NCBI RefSeq assembly: GCF_020216685.1
Contig: NZ_JAIWNS010000248.1
Coordinates: forward strand, 1 to 5,801
Direction: 5' to 3'
Length of the DNA: 5,801 bases
Source: Methanospirillum hungatei
Lineage (GTDB): Archaea > Halobacteriota > Methanomicrobia > Methanomicrobiales > Methanospirillaceae
Position 1 is the first letter of the stretch. Each line of letters starts with the position of its first letter. Positions 5,593 through 5,801 of this stretch are shown here, one piece after another. The position numbers and the translations under genes are program-made. The notes below the pieces were generated by a model. It did no database searches. It worked only from the letters and a program-made list of their open reading frames with translations, and was not told the DNA's origin.

Positions 5593-5801
5593 ATTAACAG
5601 TATACACTCACAAAATTATGATCTCGCATTTAAAGAGGCGCTTACTCTTTTTGAAAACAAGACTCTTGACTTCCTCGGCCTGAACCTTCCAAAGATAACC
5701 GGAGTCATTGTCACCGAGTTTGCCGAAGTTGAGACCCGTGATGAGTTTGTTGATCTTACGTTCAGGCTTGAAAACGGGGATATACTCCACATCGAGGAAC
5801 A
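5593..5801 (+). CDS. Rpn/PD-(D/E)XK nuclease-like protein, 5' part, non-canonical start (3' end outside window)
   Basis: From ATT at 5593 the frame reads 69 codons to the window edge. It includes SIHSQNYDLAFKEALTLF (3-20) and KTLDFLGLNLPKITGV (23-38). Then come EFAEVETRDEFVDLTFRL (42-59) and GDILHIEE (62-69), with a last partial codon CA that is probably Gln. This matches the N-terminal half of Rpn/transposase-associated PD-(D/E)XK nuclease-fold proteins, with Asp54 and Glu68 (plus the probable Gln70) as candidate active-site residues. The frame is open from 5554 after a TAA, but contains no ATG, GTG or TTG. GGTG at 5584-5587, five bases before the ATT, is a reasonable Shine-Dalgarno, and starting there gives an N-terminus of the expected kind. 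The gene therefore either uses a rare ATT start or has lost an ATG by point mutation. Codon usage and uninterrupted coding argue against an old pseudogene. The family call is by eye. Confidence 0.7.
   Translation, partial: MNSIHSQNYDLAFKEALTLFENKTLDFLGLNLPKITGVIVTEFAEVETRDEFVDLTFRLENGDILHIEE

Noticed and set aside
5608..5790. Minus-strand 60-codon ORF at the right edge
   Set aside because: It is the antisense shadow of the plus-strand Rpn-like frame, which has clear family motifs.

Overview
The window most likely comes from a methanogenic archaeon of the Methanomicrobiales, perhaps Methanospirillum or a relative. This rests on recognition of protein style, not on a search. One long secreted protein has a Thr-Pro linker and IPT/TIG-like repeats rich in Asn-X-Ser/Thr sequons, as in surface proteins of that group. 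The genes start with ATG behind archaeal-type TATA boxes, Shine-Dalgarno sites are mostly weak or absent, and the gaps between genes are AT-rich with oligo-T tracts. No RNA gene, CRISPR array, insertion sequence or replication origin was recognised.

Layout, left to right. Positions 1-185 are AT-rich and regulatory in character: two similar short palindromes sit on either side of a TATA box. Positions 186-1511 (+) encode a complete AAA-type ATPase of the DUF4143 family, with a C-terminal PD-(D/E)XK-like domain. Positions 1512-1791 separate two convergent genes and hold oligo-T tracts but no gene. Positions 1792-2826 (-) encode a predicted lipoprotein alpha/beta hydrolase. Positions 2827-2975 hold its promoter, a 10-bp inverted repeat and the terminator of the next gene. 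Positions 2976-5456 (-) encode an 826-residue secreted protein: signal peptide, C39-like cysteine peptidase domain, Thr-Pro linker and five IPT/TIG-like repeats. Positions 5457-5592 are a divergent promoter region. From 5593 to the right edge (+) is the 5' part of an Rpn/PD-(D/E)XK nuclease-like gene. It has no ATG, GTG or TTG start in frame and appears to begin at ATT, or to have lost its start codon.

The genes do not form an obvious pathway. The two minus-strand genes both encode exported hydrolases of the cell envelope (a lipid-anchored esterase-like enzyme and a secreted peptidase-like protein). A T-rich terminator and a separate TATA box between them suggest two transcripts. The DUF4143 ATPase and the Rpn-like gene belong to multi-copy, accessory families with nuclease-like folds and of poorly known role. 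The best leads are the paired palindromes before the ATPase, the missing start codon of the Rpn-like gene, and the regular 282-bp repeat array with sequons kept at matching positions. I did not see a clearly new multi-gene system.
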